From Campylobacter magnus (GTDB lineage Bacteria; Campylobacterota; Campylobacteria; Campylobacterales; Campylobacteraceae): DNA of 64,000 nt. Under the pieces are notes generated by a model that had not been told where the DNA came from, made no database searches, and was given only the letters and a program-made list of their open reading frames with translations. Both the position numbers and the translations under genes were made by a program. Positions within the stretch are counted from its first letter, which is position 1; every line of letters begins with the position of its first letter. The stretch lies in the NCBI RefSeq assembly GCF_028649595.1, contig NZ_JAQSLK010000001.1, positions 186,001 to 250,000 on the forward strand, given 5' to 3'. Positions 26,158 to 34,287 of this stretch are shown one piece after another.

Positions 26158-27590
26158 TAGGTTTTTCTGCCTGGATTTTTACTGTTACTTTGGGGTTTTA
26201 TACGATTTGTTCGTTGCAGTGGTATAGCTACCGAGTAGAGCGTGCTTTGTTTCACTGCGCAAAGCCAAAGTGGCATTTATACTTTGCGCTTGCGCCTTTT
26301 GTGCTTTTTGTACTAGTGCTTGCGCTGCTACCAAAGCTCTCACTCATCATCGCTATTGCTTACGCAGGGCTTATTGTTTACTGGCAATTTAAAATGGCTA
26401 CAAAGCTTGTAATGACTGATAGAACTACTAGGTATTTTTTGCTTTTAGCTTTTGTTTCTATTCTTTGTCTTTTTGGTGGGGGCAAAAAATGGTATTTGCT
26501 AGCTCCTGCTATCATTATAGCAGTGGTGCTTAGCGTGTATATTTCAGCCTTTATAGAAAAAAAACTAGGCAAAAAATATATACAAAAAGCAAAAGAAAAA
26601 CTTGGCGCCATGCCAAATCTAAAAATCGTGCTAATCACCGCAAGCTATGGCAAAACTAGCATCAAAAACTATCTAAAAACTCTACTAGATGAAAGCTATA
26701 AAACCTACGCTTCGCCTCGTTCTGTAAATACTCTCATGGGACTAGCAGCAGATATAAACGATAATCTTGCTGATAACACCCAAATCTACATCGCAGAAGC
26801 TGGCGCAAGAGTAAAAGGCGATATAGCTGAAATAACTAAGTTTTTAAATCCGCATTGTGTGATTATCGGTCAAATCGGCGATGCGCATATAGAATATTTT
26901 AAAAGCATAGACGCTGTTCGTGCTACAAAGCTAGAAGCCTTACAAAGCGCGCGCCTGGAGCATATAGTGGCTCACTCTAGCACAGGACTAAGCGATGATG
27001 AAAAATGCGTGATTTATGATAAAAATGTAAAAAATGTAAAAGCTAGCTTGGATGCGCTTAGCTTTGAGCTAAAAATCGGTAAGGATAACTTTGGCTTTGA
27101 GATACCAAGGCTGCTAGGCGAGTTTAATGCTGCAAATGTCGCAGCAGCTGCTCTCATGGCTAGTTATCTTGGTCTAAATGCTACGCAAATAGATGCTAGA
27201 TCAAAGCATATCAAAAACGCAGAACACCGTCTAAACCGCATGGATAATGGTGGTAAAATCATCATTGATGATGGCTTTAATGGTAATTTTGAAGGCATGA
27301 GTGCTAGCTATAAGCTATGCGCTACTTATAATGGCTCAAAAGTGCTAGTAACCCCTGGTATAATAGAGGGACAAAAAGGCATAAATGCTAAGCTAGCAAA
27401 GGTGGCTGATGGTATATTTGAGACTGTGATAATCACAAGTACGCTAAACGCAGCTGAGCTAAAAAGCGAGCTAAAACACGCAAAAGTAGTAGAGCTAAAA
27501 CATAAAAGCGAGCTAGTAGCAGCTTTAGCAGAGCATACAAAAGCAGGTGATCTAGTGCTATTTAGCAATGACGCCCCGCAGCATATCTAA
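26154..27590 (+). CDS. murF: UDP-N-acetylmuramoyl-tripeptide-D-Ala-D-Ala ligase
   Basis: Adds D-Ala-D-Ala to UDP-MurNAc-tripeptide. At 478 aa it has the hydrophobic N-terminal extension (four to five TM helices to about residue 135) seen in epsilonproteobacterial MurF. The Mur ligase core follows: ATP loop ITASYGKTSIKNYL, YIAEAGARVKGDIAEIT, the central-domain histidine HIEYF, and C-terminal NAEHRLNRMDNGGKIIIDDGFNGN. The P-loop has YGKTS where most Mur ligases have GKTTT. It overlaps the hydrolase stop (ATGA). Confidence 0.9.
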   Translation: MIGFSAWIFTVTLGFYTICSLQWYSYRVERALFHCAKPKWHLYFALAPFVLFVLVLALLPKLSLIIAIAYAGLIVYWQFKMATKLVMTDRTTRYFLLLAFVSILCLFGGGKKWYLLAPAIIIAVVLSVYISAFIEKKLGKKYIQKAKEKLGAMPNLKIVLITASYGKTSIKNYLKTLLDESYKTYASPRSVNTLMGLAADINDNLADNTQIYIAEAGARVKGDIAEITKFLNPHCVIIGQIGDAHIEYFKSIDAVRATKLEALQSARLEHIVAHSSTGLSDDEKCVIYDKNVKNVKASLDALSFELKIGKDNFGFEIPRLLGEFNAANVAAAALMASYLGLNATQIDARSKHIKNAEHRLNRMDNGGKIIIDDGFNGNFEGMSASYKLCATYNGSKVLVTPGIIEGQKGINAKLAKVADGIFETVIITSTLNAAELKSELKHAKVVELKHKSELVAALAEHTKAGDLVLFSNDAPQHI

Positions 27591-27591
27591 T

Positions 27592-27690
27592 AGTGAATAT
27601 AGCGTTACTTTGATGGCAGCTTTAAAAATAGCTTTATAAGCTTTTTGCGCTACAAAAATAAGTAGAAGTTTTACGCAAAATTCACTATAA
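27592..27690. repeat. Imperfect inverted repeat after murF
   Basis: ATAGTGAATATAGCGTTA (from 27592) and its inverted counterpart ending at 27690 pair over about 18 positions with three mismatches. An inner AGCTT/AAGCT stem is bracketed by AAAAAT and TTTT. The right arm overlaps the TATAAT of the gtr cassette. It recalls the post-stop hairpins A-C but lacks their core, so membership is uncertain. Confidence 0.45.
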
Positions 27691-27691
27691 T
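27686..27691 (+). promoter_or_regulatory. -10 box for the gtr cassette
   Basis: CACTATAATGCGC contains TATAAT, 18-24 nt before the gtrB start, so the leader would be very short. The box lies in the arm of an inverted repeat. Confidence 0.55.
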
Positions 27692-27708
27692 GCGCTTTTT
27701 GTAAAAGG

Positions 27709-28662
27709 ATGAGAGTGAATATAGAACTTAGTATTATCGTGCCTTGCTACAATGAAAGCGAGGTTGTAGAAAAATTTTTTTCTGCTATGGTAGGAAATAA
27801 TGGTATCTTAAATAATCTTGGGCTTAACTGCGAGCTGGTTTTTATAAATGATGGTAGCAAAGATAATACTTTAGAGCTATTAAAAGCCCAAAAAGAAATT
27901 TATAGTAATAAATCTAATCTAGATATAAAAATAGTAAATTTATCAAGAAATTTTGGTAAAGAGGCTGCTATGAGTGCTGGATTTAGCGTGGCTAGCGGTG
28001 AGGCGATAGTGCCTATGGATGCTGATTTACAAGACCCACCTGAGCTTATAGCTAAGTTTGTAGAGCTTTGGAGGCAAGGCTATGATGTGGTTTTAGCTAA
28101 GCGAAATGATAGGCAAGAAGATAGTTTTGCTAAAAGATTTAGTTCAAGTCTATTTTATAAACTTAATAATAAAATATCTGATGTAAAACTCCCTGATAAT
28201 GTAGGCGATTTTCGCCTTTTTACTCGTAAGGTGCTAAATGCTATAAACTCACTGCCCGAAAATCAGCGTTTTATGAAAGGCATTTTTGCTTGGGTTGGTT
28301 TTAGAAGCATTACGATCGAATACAAAAGACCTCAAAGGATTGCTGGTAGTTCTAAGTTTAATGGCTGGAAGCTGTGGAATTTTGCTTTGCAAGGTATTAC
28401 TGGCTTTGGGACATTGCCTTTGCGTATTTGGACTTATATAGGTTTTATCGTTTCATTTTTAGCTTTTATTTATGCTAGTTTTTTGATATTACGCACTTTG
28501 ATTATGGGTATAGATTTGCCTGGCTATGCTTCACTTGTGGTTATTATATTGTTTTTAGGCGGGCTTCAGCTTATAGGCGTAGGAATTCTAGGTGAATATG
28601 TGGGGCGGATATATATGGAAAGCAAACACAGACCGCCTTTTATAATAGATGAAATTTATTAA
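27709..28662 (+). CDS. gtrB: Bactoprenol glucosyltransferase GtrB-like (GT2)
   Basis: 317 aa polyisoprenyl-phosphate glycosyltransferase moving a sugar from UDP/GDP-sugar to the lipid carrier on the cytoplasmic face. The GT2 domain has SIIVPCYNESEVV, FINDGSKDNT, and the metal-binding DADLQDPPE. Two C-terminal TM helices end in LGEYVGRIYMESKHRP, the family signature. An alternative GTG start at 27715 has better spacing from AAAAGG. The gene overlaps gtrA by 14 nt. Base composition becomes more AT-rich from here to 30.7 kb than in the flanking genes. Confidence 0.9.
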   Translation: MRVNIELSIIVPCYNESEVVEKFFSAMVGNNGILNNLGLNCELVFINDGSKDNTLELLKAQKEIYSNKSNLDIKIVNLSRNFGKEAAMSAGFSVASGEAIVPMDADLQDPPELIAKFVELWRQGYDVVLAKRNDRQEDSFAKRFSSSLFYKLNNKISDVKLPDNVGDFRLFTRKVLNAINSLPENQRFMKGIFAWVGFRSITIEYKRPQRIAGSSKFNGWKLWNFALQGITGFGTLPLRIWTYIGFIVSFLAFIYASFLILRTLIMGIDLPGYASLVVIILFLGGLQLIGVGILGEYVGRIYMESKHRPPFIIDEIY

Positions 28663-29050
28663 ATCTCAGAGCTTTTTGTATCTAATAGTTGGTGGGGCTA
28701 CTACGGCTGTAAATTTTATAGTTTATAGCTTTTTGGTTTATTTTGATATCACCGGAGTGTTAGTAGCTAACGCTATTGCTTGGTTTTTAGCGGTGCTTTT
28801 TGCTTTTTTTACAAATAAGCATTTCGTCTTTTATTTTCATAGCTATAATAGTTTTTTTAAAGAGTTTTATCTTTTTGTTTTAGCTAGGGGGCTAAGTGGA
28901 GTTTTTGAGATATTTGTGCCTAGTGGGCTTATTTATCTAGGGCTTGATGCTAGACTTTTTGATATAGAGGGCTTTTGGGCGAAGTTTATAGTGAGTGTAT
29001 TTGTCGTGGTGGCAAATTATTTTTTTTCTAAGTTTTTTATTTTTAAATAA
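28649..29050 (+). CDS. gtrA: GtrA-family flippase
   Basis: 133 aa with four TM helices, GtrA/DPMS family. The opening FLYLIVGGATTAVNFIVYSFLVY and the later FFTNKHFVF are characteristic. It probably flips the polyprenyl-phosphate sugar made by GtrB to the periplasm. The start lies inside gtrB, so translation is coupled. Confidence 0.88.
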   Translation: MKFIKSQSFLYLIVGGATTAVNFIVYSFLVYFDITGVLVANAIAWFLAVLFAFFTNKHFVFYFHSYNSFFKEFYLFVLARGLSGVFEIFVPSGLIYLGLDARLFDIEGFWAKFIVSVFVVVANYFFSKFFIFK

Positions 29051-29059
29051 AGGTTTTTT

Positions 29060-30691
29060 ATGAGAGAAATAAATATTTTTTTGCTTTTTAGCTTATTTTT
29101 AAGTTTAACTATTTTTGGTCTTATTTATGGCTACGATATACTTAATCCCACTTATGATGCATGGATATTTAAAGACGGATATCATGATATTATTCAGCAT
29201 TACATGGGCTGGCTTTTTTATAGACAAAGTCCTTGGCATTTTCCTATTGGCTTGATTGATAATTTGGCTTATCCTTATCAATTTTCTGTGATTTATACTG
29301 ATAGCATTCCTATTTTAGCTGTATTTTTTAAATCTATTTCTTTTTTGTTACCAGATACTTTTCAATATTTTGGCTTATGGGGCATAGTCTGTCTTTTTTT
29401 AAGTAGTTTTTTTTCATCACTTATAATATTTAAATTAACAAAAAATATTTATTATTCTTTACTTTGTTCTTTATTTTTTATTTTAGCACCTGTTATGCAC
29501 ATGAGAATGTTTGGCCATCATGCTCTAAGTTCTCATTGGATACTACTTGCTGGTCTTTATATATGCGTGATAAAAAACGAACTTACTAGGTGGCAATTTA
29601 GAGTTTCTTGGTGTGTTCTTTTTGGGATTTCAATATGTGTGCATGCATATTTTGTGCCTATGTTAGGATTTTTGCTTTTAGGTTGTGTTATATCTAATTT
29701 TTTAAAAGATAAAAAATTATCTTTTTTACTTGATTTGATTTTGCCTATATTAAGTGTATTATTTATCATGTGGATTTTAGGAGCTTTTAGTTTTGGTGGT
29801 AGCAAATCAGCTGGTGGCTTTGGGTATTATAGTGCAAATTTAAATACTCTTTTTTATTCAGCCCCTATTAGTATTTTTGCACCAAATATTCCAAATGGAC
29901 TTATCTCGTATATTTTTAATCTTAGTATAATGCCTGGACAATATGAAGGGTATGGATATCTTGGGCTTGGAATACTTGTCCTTAGTGGTATTTGTTTGTT
30001 GTTATTATTTAAAAATATAAAAAACATAAAAATAAAAATAGATTATTTAATTATCATTTTTATCTTACTATTATCCTTTTTTTATGCCCTTAGTAATAAT
30101 ATTTATTTCAATGAAACAAAACTGCTCTCTATCGTACTCAATCCTAGTTTGGAGCAATTTTTTTCTACTTTTAGGGCTAGTGGCAGATTTATTTGGTTGC
30201 TTGATTATTCTTTGCTTATTATTATTTTTTATTTTATTTATAAAAATTTTAAGAAATCGGTTTTGGTTTTAGTTTTTGCATGTTTATGCTTACAATGCTA
30301 TGATTTAAAAGATTATTTTATTCGTTTTAAAAAAGAGTCAAATATGATATATCAAAATGACTTTTTATCAAAACTGCCAAAAGGCAAAAATATTGTTATT
30401 TGTGATTCTCCATTTTTAAGCAATATTGATGAAATGTTCGATTATTCTAAGAATATTTTTAATTTAGCTTATTATGCTTATAGAAATTCTACCTCAATAA
30501 ATGATTTTTATATAGCTAGAAAAAATGAGAAAAAAATTTTAGAATATAAGATCTTGATTCAATCAGAGCTTAATATGGGTAAGTTAAGAGATGATGCGAT
30601 TTACGTGTTCACAACAGATTACTACAAAAATTATGATAGTGTGCTAGATTTTAAAAATATTAACGGATATATGTTTGGATGGAAAAAATAG
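29060..30691 (+). CDS. Large multi-TM glycosyltransferase-like protein (GT-C/DUF6311 type), third gtr gene
   Basis: 543 aa, about 11-12 TM helices, and a soluble C-terminus (about 420-543). The first periplasmic loop contains YDAWIFKDGYHDIIQHYMGW and YPYQFSVIYTDSIP; acidic residues after TM1 are typical for GT-C enzymes that take sugars from polyprenyl phosphate. In serotype-conversion (gtr) cassettes the third gene is the specific glucosyltransferase that decorates LPS/O-antigen or another envelope glycan, and this protein fits that slot. The target glycan is unknown. The gene is strikingly T-rich, suggesting acquisition. Confidence 0.78.
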   Translation: MREINIFLLFSLFLSLTIFGLIYGYDILNPTYDAWIFKDGYHDIIQHYMGWLFYRQSPWHFPIGLIDNLAYPYQFSVIYTDSIPILAVFFKSISFLLPDTFQYFGLWGIVCLFLSSFFSSLIIFKLTKNIYYSLLCSLFFILAPVMHMRMFGHHALSSHWILLAGLYICVIKNELTRWQFRVSWCVLFGISICVHAYFVPMLGFLLLGCVISNFLKDKKLSFLLDLILPILSVLFIMWILGAFSFGGSKSAGGFGYYSANLNTLFYSAPISIFAPNIPNGLISYIFNLSIMPGQYEGYGYLGLGILVLSGICLLLLFKNIKNIKIKIDYLIIIFILLLSFFYALSNNIYFNETKLLSIVLNPSLEQFFSTFRASGRFIWLLDYSLLIIIFYFIYKNFKKSVLVLVFACLCLQCYDLKDYFIRFKKESNMIYQNDFLSKLPKGKNIVICDSPFLSNIDEMFDYSKNIFNLAYYAYRNSTSINDFYIARKNEKKILEYKILIQSELNMGKLRDDAIYVFTTDYYKNYDSVLDFKNINGYMFGWKK

Positions 30692-30712
30692 ATTTATATC
30701 AGAGTATAATTT

Positions 30713-30846
30713 TGCTAGGAATTCTAGAATTCCTAGACTTTTTTGGGGTTAGAGGGTATTTTTACCTTAGGAATTCTAAATTTTTGGCAAGAATTCTAGA
30801 TTTTTGGTAAGAATTCTAGATTTTTGCTAGGAATTCTAGAATTCCT
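30713..30846. repeat. Palindrome cluster between the gtr cassette and yggS
   Basis: Two full palindromes (30718-30736, 30829-30847) flank a G-rich TTGGGGTTAGAGGG element and three tandem half-site units reading AAGAATTCTAGATTTTTGG. The second palindrome provides the stop region of the minus-strand yggS. Confidence 0.8.
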
Positions 30847-31489
30847 ACCAAAGTATGCGGCCAAGGCGGAGCATATTTGAGCCGCATTTTAGCGCAATAC
30901 GCCAGTCATCACTCATACCCATTGAGCAGATTTTTGCGCCGTGCTTTTGTAGGCTCTCAAAGACCTTATAGGTATCCTCAAAGCTCTTTGCTATCACGCT
31001 TTCATCGCTATTATTAGCACCTATGCTCATCACGCCAACAGGCTTTAAATGCTTGCAACGCTCGCAAATCTCATGGTAAATATCCACCGCCTCATTTAAG
31101 CTTGCGCCTTGTTTGCTACTTTCATTTGCGCTGTTGATTTGGATTAGGCAAGGCAGCTCGTAGCTAAGGCGTTTTTCTACGCTTAGTGCAGCATCCACAC
31201 TCTCGCAGCTTTGCCATAAAGCAGGGCGCAGGGCTAAAAGTGCGTTTATTTTATTACTTTGAAGCCTGCCGATAAAATGCCAGCGAAGTCTGCTGTAATC
31301 AGCACTTATCCCAACTAAGCCCTCTATTTTTCGCTCTAATTCTTGAACTCTATTTTCGCCAAAATCCAGCTGTCCAAAGCTAGCTAGTCCTTTTACATCG
31401 TGAGTATCTACGCTCTTGCTAACTGCTACTAGCTTTGCGCTCCCTACTTGCTCTAAAAGAGCCTCAAACTGAGCCTTATTCATATCCAC
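30845..31489 (-). CDS. yggS: YggS/PLPBP family pyridoxal-phosphate homeostasis protein
   Basis: 214 aa, single-domain alanine-racemase-like barrel that binds PLP and buffers B6 and amino-acid metabolism. The PLP lysine lies in LVAVSKSVD (K18-K20 region). FGENRVQELERK, WHFIGRLQSNKI and the phosphate-binding CSMGMSDDWRIALKCGSNMLRLG are all present. A GTG start at 31489 is possible, with an ATG six bases downstream equally plausible. The gene starts within the end of rseP. Confidence 0.92.
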   Translation of the reverse strand: MDMNKAQFEALLEQVGSAKLVAVSKSVDTHDVKGLASFGQLDFGENRVQELERKIEGLVGISADYSRLRWHFIGRLQSNKINALLALRPALWQSCESVDAALSVEKRLSYELPCLIQINSANESSKQGASLNEAVDIYHEICERCKHLKPVGVMSIGANNSDESVIAKSFEDTYKVFESLQKHGAKICSMGMSDDWRIALKCGSNMLRLGRILW

Positions 31490-32594
31490 CTGCTAGTCTG
31501 TAAATGTCATTTGCGATAGTAAAAGCCATGAGAGAAAAAAGCAGCGCCATACTACCATAGCTTAGCACTACAAAGACCCTTTCTCCAACAGGCCTTCTAA
31601 AAATCATCTCATAGAGATTAAAAACAATATGCCCACCATCAAGCACAGGCAAAGGCAAAAGATTTAAAATCCCAAGATTTACCGAAATTAAAGCTGTAAT
31701 GATAAACAAGGTGCTAAGGCTAATCGCAGCTGCTTTTGTCGTGATATCAGCCATAGCGACAATGCCTCCAAGCTGATTTATCGGCACCACGCCAAGCACG
31801 AGCTTTTCTAAGCTTTGATAGATAAGCTTGCTAGCCTTTATAGTCTCATCAAGGGCAAAATTAACAAGCTCAAACCCACTAAAATATAAGGTTACTAGCT
31901 CACCACTTGCGCCTATTCCTAGCATAGGGGTTAGCACGCTCTCGCCAAAAATATTTTTGCTCTCCATGATTTTTGGTGTTAGATTAAGGCTTAGTTTTTG
32001 CCCATCACGCAGTATTTCTACGCTCATAGGCTCGGTTTTTAAAAGCGGCTTTATCTCATCCCAGTGCGTGATAGCGGTGCCATTTATCGCAGTGATTTTA
32101 TCGCCTTTTTGTAGAATATTAATAGCAGGCGAGTTTGGCACGATTTGTCCTATATTTGGCGCTAGTTTTTCTATGCCTAGCACGCCCACAGCGATATAGA
32201 GCAAAAATGCTAAAATTATATTAAAAGCAGGCCCAGCAAAAAGCACAGCAATTCGCCCAAGCGGGCTAAGCGTGTTATAGCTATCTTTATCGTAGTTTTT
32301 TAGCTCAGGGCGAGCGTCATCTTGGCCTTTTAGCTGGACATATCCGCCTAGCCAGATTGCGCTTATGCGGTATTTTGTGCTGCCAAACTGACGCTCAAAG
32401 ACAGGTGCGCCAAAGCCCACGCTAAATACATTTACCGCTACACCAAGCAGTTTTGCGACGATAAAATGCCCAAGCTCGTGAAAAAATATAAGAAAAGAAA
32501 GGGCTAAAATCGTAGCAGCAAAATACGCCCCCCAGTAATAAAAACTAGCTATTAGCACAAGCGCAAAAAGCAGAGATTGAAGTTTTGATGACAT
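31476..32594 (-). CDS. rseP: RIP metalloprotease RseP (site-2 protease)
   Basis: Membrane zinc protease of 372 aa. Zinc motif HELGHFIVAK is in the first TM region, a single PDZ domain lies at about residues 150-235, and the second active-site block NLLPLPVLDGGHIVF lies in a C-terminal TM. It cleaves anti-sigma factors or signal peptides within the membrane. The ATG at 32594 has an AAAGGATAAAT site and is preferred to the TTG 7 codons upstream, which lies in a repeat half-site. Confidence 0.92.
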   Translation of the reverse strand: MSSKLQSLLFALVLIASFYYWGAYFAATILALSFLIFFHELGHFIVAKLLGVAVNVFSVGFGAPVFERQFGSTKYRISAIWLGGYVQLKGQDDARPELKNYDKDSYNTLSPLGRIAVLFAGPAFNIILAFLLYIAVGVLGIEKLAPNIGQIVPNSPAINILQKGDKITAINGTAITHWDEIKPLLKTEPMSVEILRDGQKLSLNLTPKIMESKNIFGESVLTPMLGIGASGELVTLYFSGFELVNFALDETIKASKLIYQSLEKLVLGVVPINQLGGIVAMADITTKAAAISLSTLFIITALISVNLGILNLLPLPVLDGGHIVFNLYEMIFRRPVGERVFVVLSYGSMALLFSLMAFTIANDIYRLAGGYE

Positions 32595-32678
32595 ATTTAT
32601 CCTTTGATAATTCAAGGAATTCTAGAATTCCATATTTAAAAATTCCTGTGATTTTGCCAAAATTTAGATAACAAATAG

Positions 32679-32684
32679 TAAAAT
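32679..32684 (+). promoter_or_regulatory. -10 box for rpe
   Basis: AATAGTAAAATGCGG contains TAAAAT, 32 nt before the rpe ATG. Confidence 0.45.
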
Positions 32685-32715
32685 GCGGCTTTAATTTTAC
32701 AAAAAAGGCTTGAAA

Positions 32716-33357
32716 ATGTATGTAGCCCCTAGCTTGCTCTCGGCTGATTTTGGCAGGTTAAATGATGAAATAGCTGCTGTTTGTGAGGCTGGTGCGGATC
32801 TTTTGCACTTAGATATTATGGATGGGCATTTTGTGCCAAATCTTACTTTTGGAGCACCTGTAATGAATGCTATCAAAAAAGCTGCCAAAGTCCCACTAGA
32901 TATTCATCTTATGGTAGAAAATGTTGATTTTTTTGTTGATTATTTTTTGGATTTTAAGCCAAAGTTTCTTAGCTTTCATATCGAGCGTGCCACGCATCCA
33001 TTGCGCCTAATTGAGCATATAAGAAAAGCAGGAGTAAGCCCAGCTGTGGTGCTAAATCCGCACACTAGCCTAAACACGCTAGAATACATTTTAAGCGAGA
33101 TTGATATGGTGCTTTTGATGAGTGTAAATCCTGGTTTTGGCGGACAGAGCTTCATCCAAAGCAGCCTAGCAAAAATCGCTGCCTTGCGAGCGATGATAGA
33201 TGAGAGTGGGGCAAAGTGCCTAATAGAAGTAGATGGCGGAGTAAGCGGACAAAATATAGCCGAGCTTGATATAGCAGGCGTAGATATCGCTGTGGCAGGC
33301 TCTTTTGTCTTTGGCTCAAACGACTACGCAGCAGCCATAAAAGCGCTAAAAGTATAA
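32716..33357 (+). CDS. rpe: Ribulose-phosphate 3-epimerase
   Basis: TIM-barrel enzyme of the pentose phosphate pathway, 213 aa from the ATG at 32716 (MYVAPSLLSADFG) with AAAAAAGG 7 nt upstream; a TTG two codons earlier is too close to that site. Metal and catalytic residues are in HLDIMDGHFVPN, DIHLMV and SVNPGFGGQSF, and the phosphate loop in IEVDGGVSG. As in C. jejuni, a dnaQ-like gene follows. A palindrome half-site starts just after the stop. Confidence 0.94.
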   Translation: MYVAPSLLSADFGRLNDEIAAVCEAGADLLHLDIMDGHFVPNLTFGAPVMNAIKKAAKVPLDIHLMVENVDFFVDYFLDFKPKFLSFHIERATHPLRLIEHIRKAGVSPAVVLNPHTSLNTLEYILSEIDMVLLMSVNPGFGGQSFIQSSLAKIAALRAMIDESGAKCLIEVDGGVSGQNIAELDIAGVDIAVAGSFVFGSNDYAAAIKALKV

Positions 33358-33405
33358 AAATCTAGAATTCCTAGCTTAGGAATTCTGGATTTTGGTAAAA
33401 TTTAC

Positions 33406-34278
33406 TTGGGAATTTTACTTAGGAATTCTAGATTTGAAACTGCTAAATATAAAGAACAAAAATTGATAAAATTAAGAAAAAAACAAAAAGTAGATAAATT
33501 CGCTAATTTCATTGATATTTTAAAAAAAGCTCCGCTTAGTCGTGATGCGTTTGTGCAGATTGCTGGCAGGGCTCTTGGCGAGTATGGCTTTGATGTGAGT
33601 GAAATAGAAAACTTTTTTGCGCTTGGACTTGAGCTTTTTGAGCGTGAGGGGCATGTGGGACTAGCTACAGCAGAGCGGCTTTTAGGCGAGCAGGAGTTTT
33701 GTGTAGTTGATATCGAGACCACAGGCTCAGTGCGCAGCGGTCAAATCATAGAAATCGGCGCAATAAAGCTAAAAGGCGGCGAGAAAATAGGGCATTTTTC
33801 TACGCTAGTTTTTGCCCCGCAAGTCCCACCTGTCATCACAGAACTAACTGGCATAACTAGCGCAATGCTAGTTGGCGCACCTAGTCTTGCTCATGCTTTA
33901 AGTGAGTTTAGGCGCTTTTTGGGTCAGGCGGTTTTTGTAGCGCATAATGTAAGCTTTGATTTTGGCTTTATTAGTACTTCGCTAGTTTCTTTAGGACAGC
34001 CGCCGCTTTTTAACCGCAGGCTTTGTACTGTTGAGCTTGCTAGGCGCACGATTGAGAGTGAGCGTTACGGCCTAGATGTGCTAAAAGAGCTGCTAGGTAT
34101 CAAAAACACACACCACAGAGCTTATAGCGATGCTATATCGGCTGGGCAGATTTTATTACATGGATTTAAAAAACTGCCTGATTGGGTTCACACGCCAGAG
34201 GATCTCATTACTTTTAGCAAGACAGCGCCTAGCTTACAGCTTGAGCGTGAAGAGATTAGGGAGTATGTTGAGTTTTAA
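33406..34278 (+). CDS. dnaQ: DnaQ-like 3'-5' exonuclease
   Basis: DEDDh exonuclease, probably the epsilon (proofreading) subunit of DNA polymerase III, or a related repair nuclease. Exo I is FCVVDIETTGS, exo II VFVAHNVSFDFGF, and exo III HRAYSDAISAG with the catalytic His. An N-terminal extension of about 100 residues precedes the catalytic domain. The start is uncertain: the reading frame opens at a TTG within a repeat half-site, so LRNSRFETAK would be repeat-encoded. A TTG at about 33463 (LIKLRKKQK) is an alternative. No strong ribosome site marks either. Confidence 0.82.
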   Translation: MGILLRNSRFETAKYKEQKLIKLRKKQKVDKFANFIDILKKAPLSRDAFVQIAGRALGEYGFDVSEIENFFALGLELFEREGHVGLATAERLLGEQEFCVVDIETTGSVRSGQIIEIGAIKLKGGEKIGHFSTLVFAPQVPPVITELTGITSAMLVGAPSLAHALSEFRRFLGQAVFVAHNVSFDFGFISTSLVSLGQPPLFNRRLCTVELARRTIESERYGLDVLKELLGIKNTHHRAYSDAISAGQILLHGFKKLPDWVHTPEDLITFSKTAPSLQLEREEIREYVEF

Positions 34279-34287
34279 GGGAGCATT

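Noticed and set aside
28580-28600. GGAATTCTAG inside gtrB as another repeat insertion
   Set aside because: It encodes GILGEYVGRIY, which is the conserved family motif, so the match to the repeat is coincidental.
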